A DNA stretch of 64,000 nucleotides from Apostichopus japonicus (lineage: Eukaryota; Echinodermata; Holothuroidea; Aspidochirotida; Stichopodidae), in the NCBI RefSeq assembly GCF_037975245.1, contig NC_092576.1, positions 11,291,111-11,355,110 of the forward strand, written 5' to 3'. The position numbers and the translations under genes were made by a program. The notes beneath the pieces are model-generated. The model worked only from the letters and a program-made list of their open reading frames with translations, was not told the origin of the DNA and ran no database searches. Shown one piece after another: positions 62,556 to 64,000 of this stretch (positions are counted from its first letter, which is position 1; each line of letters begins with the position of its first letter).

Positions 62556-63539
62556 TTCAGATCCTCCTAGTCCAATTGAAATGTCACGCCCTCAACATAT
62601 TACCTAGACGTTCTCTTTTCGAAGGTTTGTCAGGTTAAATCGTTTGAGTTTCAAACCATTTGCTATGTACATTAACTGTGCTAATCAGCCAATTAGCGCT
62701 TTCTAATGAGCCGGAATGATTAACTCAACGTTCCTCTGGAATCAAGCTAATTCAATATTATTGATAACCATATACTGGCAGCCATTGCTGAGGTGTAACA
62801 TGACAATTTAACTCAAATATATTGAAATATAACTTCCTCAAATTATTGCATCATGTATACATGTCCAACTACTGGCATGTGTTACTTACTGTACACTAGT
62901 AAGCCTACATGTATAGTATGGCATCATTTTCTGTATACATTTTTCCTCTGGCAGTTTCTTTTCAACCTTTGGCAATAGAGGTGCCACTTTTGAATTTAGG
63001 CTAGATCTGTATAAACACACTCTACTGTAATTGTATGGTTGAACTAATTTTAATTCAAGAAATAAATAAATTTGGCACTTGTTTCTATTCAAATATATGG
63101 AGTCAGTACTAAAAGTGAGGGAGGGCTGTGCCATACATATCTATTTGTCCATTTTATACTGTATGCACTTTTCGATTGGATAGCTAATAGATTATTACGC
63201 CCATTTGTGCCATGCCTGATTCTGCTGGTCACAGACCGGAACATGAATAAATCCTCCTGTGTTTGGTCACCTGTTGTTTGATGTTGATAAACTTCACACC
63301 AGTACAACAGTACAGTAGATCATCAGAATCTACAGTATATGCTAGTACTGTAGATAATGTACTGTGGGTGTGACCTGAGTAGTACTGTATATATTGATCA
63401 ATATTGTCTACAGCCTACAGGTGCGAAAACATCTGGTTTTAACAAAGGTAGTCGGGTGTACCGTACATATTATGTCATACATCAGGTAATGGGTTGGAAT
63501 AGGTACTGGTTGATAAACAATATAATGAATAAATTACAA

Positions 63540-63940
63540 AGAGAGTAGAGGCCATGTTACTGAACTGTTATAGGAACAGGTACTCATTTTATACATTACT
63601 TTAAATGGGAACATTAAAATATAATGTCAGAGAGAGAAAAAGAGGGGTGAGTTGGGGTTGGGGGGGGGATGGACCAGAATCACCAGATGGATTCGAAACA
63701 ACAATTGATACACAGAAGGAAATCATGAATAAATTATTAAGTGTGAAGTTCATTTTACTGAATTATGATAGGAACAGGTATATAATCATTTTTATACATC
63801 ACTTTAAATGTGAATATTAAATGATCATGTCATAGAGAGAGAGGGGAGAAGGAGGGGGGGGGGTTAGGTGGAGGTGGTGGTAGTAAAACCAGTAGTTCCT
63901 GGATGAGAAACATCACTTGATACACAGAAGAAAGGAAGTA
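63540..63940 (+). repeat. Tandem duplication, unit about 200 bp
   Basis: The two units share ATAGGAACAGGTA, TTTTATACAT.ACTTTAAATG, ATGTCA.AGAGAGA, a G-rich block and GATACACAGAAG.AA. An (AAT)n microsatellite and the start of another TATAGAGCGCTTTATGC repeat follow. Confidence 0.7.
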
Positions 63941-64000
63941 ATAATAAAAATAATAATAATAATAATAAGCAAATATTTATAGAGCGCTTTATGCAAAGGC

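Larger units (their letters stand above)
58963..64000. other. Right end of window, no gene recognised
   Basis: Contains the dispersed repeat copy at 61348, the hammerhead-motif repeat at 62440, a tandem duplication (63540-63940) and (AAT)n at the edge. Open frames are short and unsupported. Confidence 0.5.

Overview
The window looks like nuclear DNA of a marine invertebrate, most likely a deuterostome and possibly an echinoderm. Genes are sparse and have spliceosomal introns, the DNA is AT-rich, and there are long (TA)n microsatellites and many poly-G/C-rich hAT-type transposons and fold-back elements. The species assignment is inference. Nothing suggests a bacterial, organellar or viral genome.

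Four protein-coding loci are well supported. Three are paralogous multi-membrane-spanning proteins of the drug/metabolite transporter superfamily (EamA / SLC35G-like). They lie at 10459-11550 (+), 24374-25360 (-) and 40422-41474 (+), each with an apparently intronless coding region; in two, a splice acceptor sits at or just before the start codon. The fourth is an eleven-exon tyrosine-kinase-like gene, 46233-52757 (+), with its 5' part not found. Its exon phases join into one open frame of 386 codons. The kinase fold is recognisable, but the ATP-binding lysine, the HRD aspartate, the catalytic-loop asparagine and the DFG glycine are all replaced, so it is a predicted pseudokinase with a tyrosine-rich tail. 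It is the most interesting gene here.

The remainder is mostly mobile DNA, and much of it can be dated by nesting and target-site duplications (TSDs). A 1.93-kb TIR element at 3825-5758 has an inverted sister at 30770-36605. That sister is split by a 3.9-kb insert (31094-34969), which itself carries a 2.69-kb TIR transposon (32002-34691). A separate three-layer hAT nest lies at 20880-24147, just downstream of the second transporter gene. Two-layer and single hAT-like elements lie at 57614-58957, 56900-57294 and 14028-14400. A MITE is inserted directly after the stop codon of the first transporter gene.

Retroelement traces include a LINE 3' end (36720-37143, -), a short element with a U2 snRNA-derived head and 13-bp TSDs (37181-37374, -), a tRNA-derived SINE (56430-56690), and three copies of a repeat with a hammerhead-ribozyme-like motif (about 15.6, 29.4 and 62.5 kb). 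Several perfect or near-perfect palindromes are centred on, or bracketed by, (TA)n arrays.

No rRNA, intact tRNA, CRISPR or operon-like structure was seen. Most short open frames in the window fall in repeats or low-complexity DNA and are not listed as genes.
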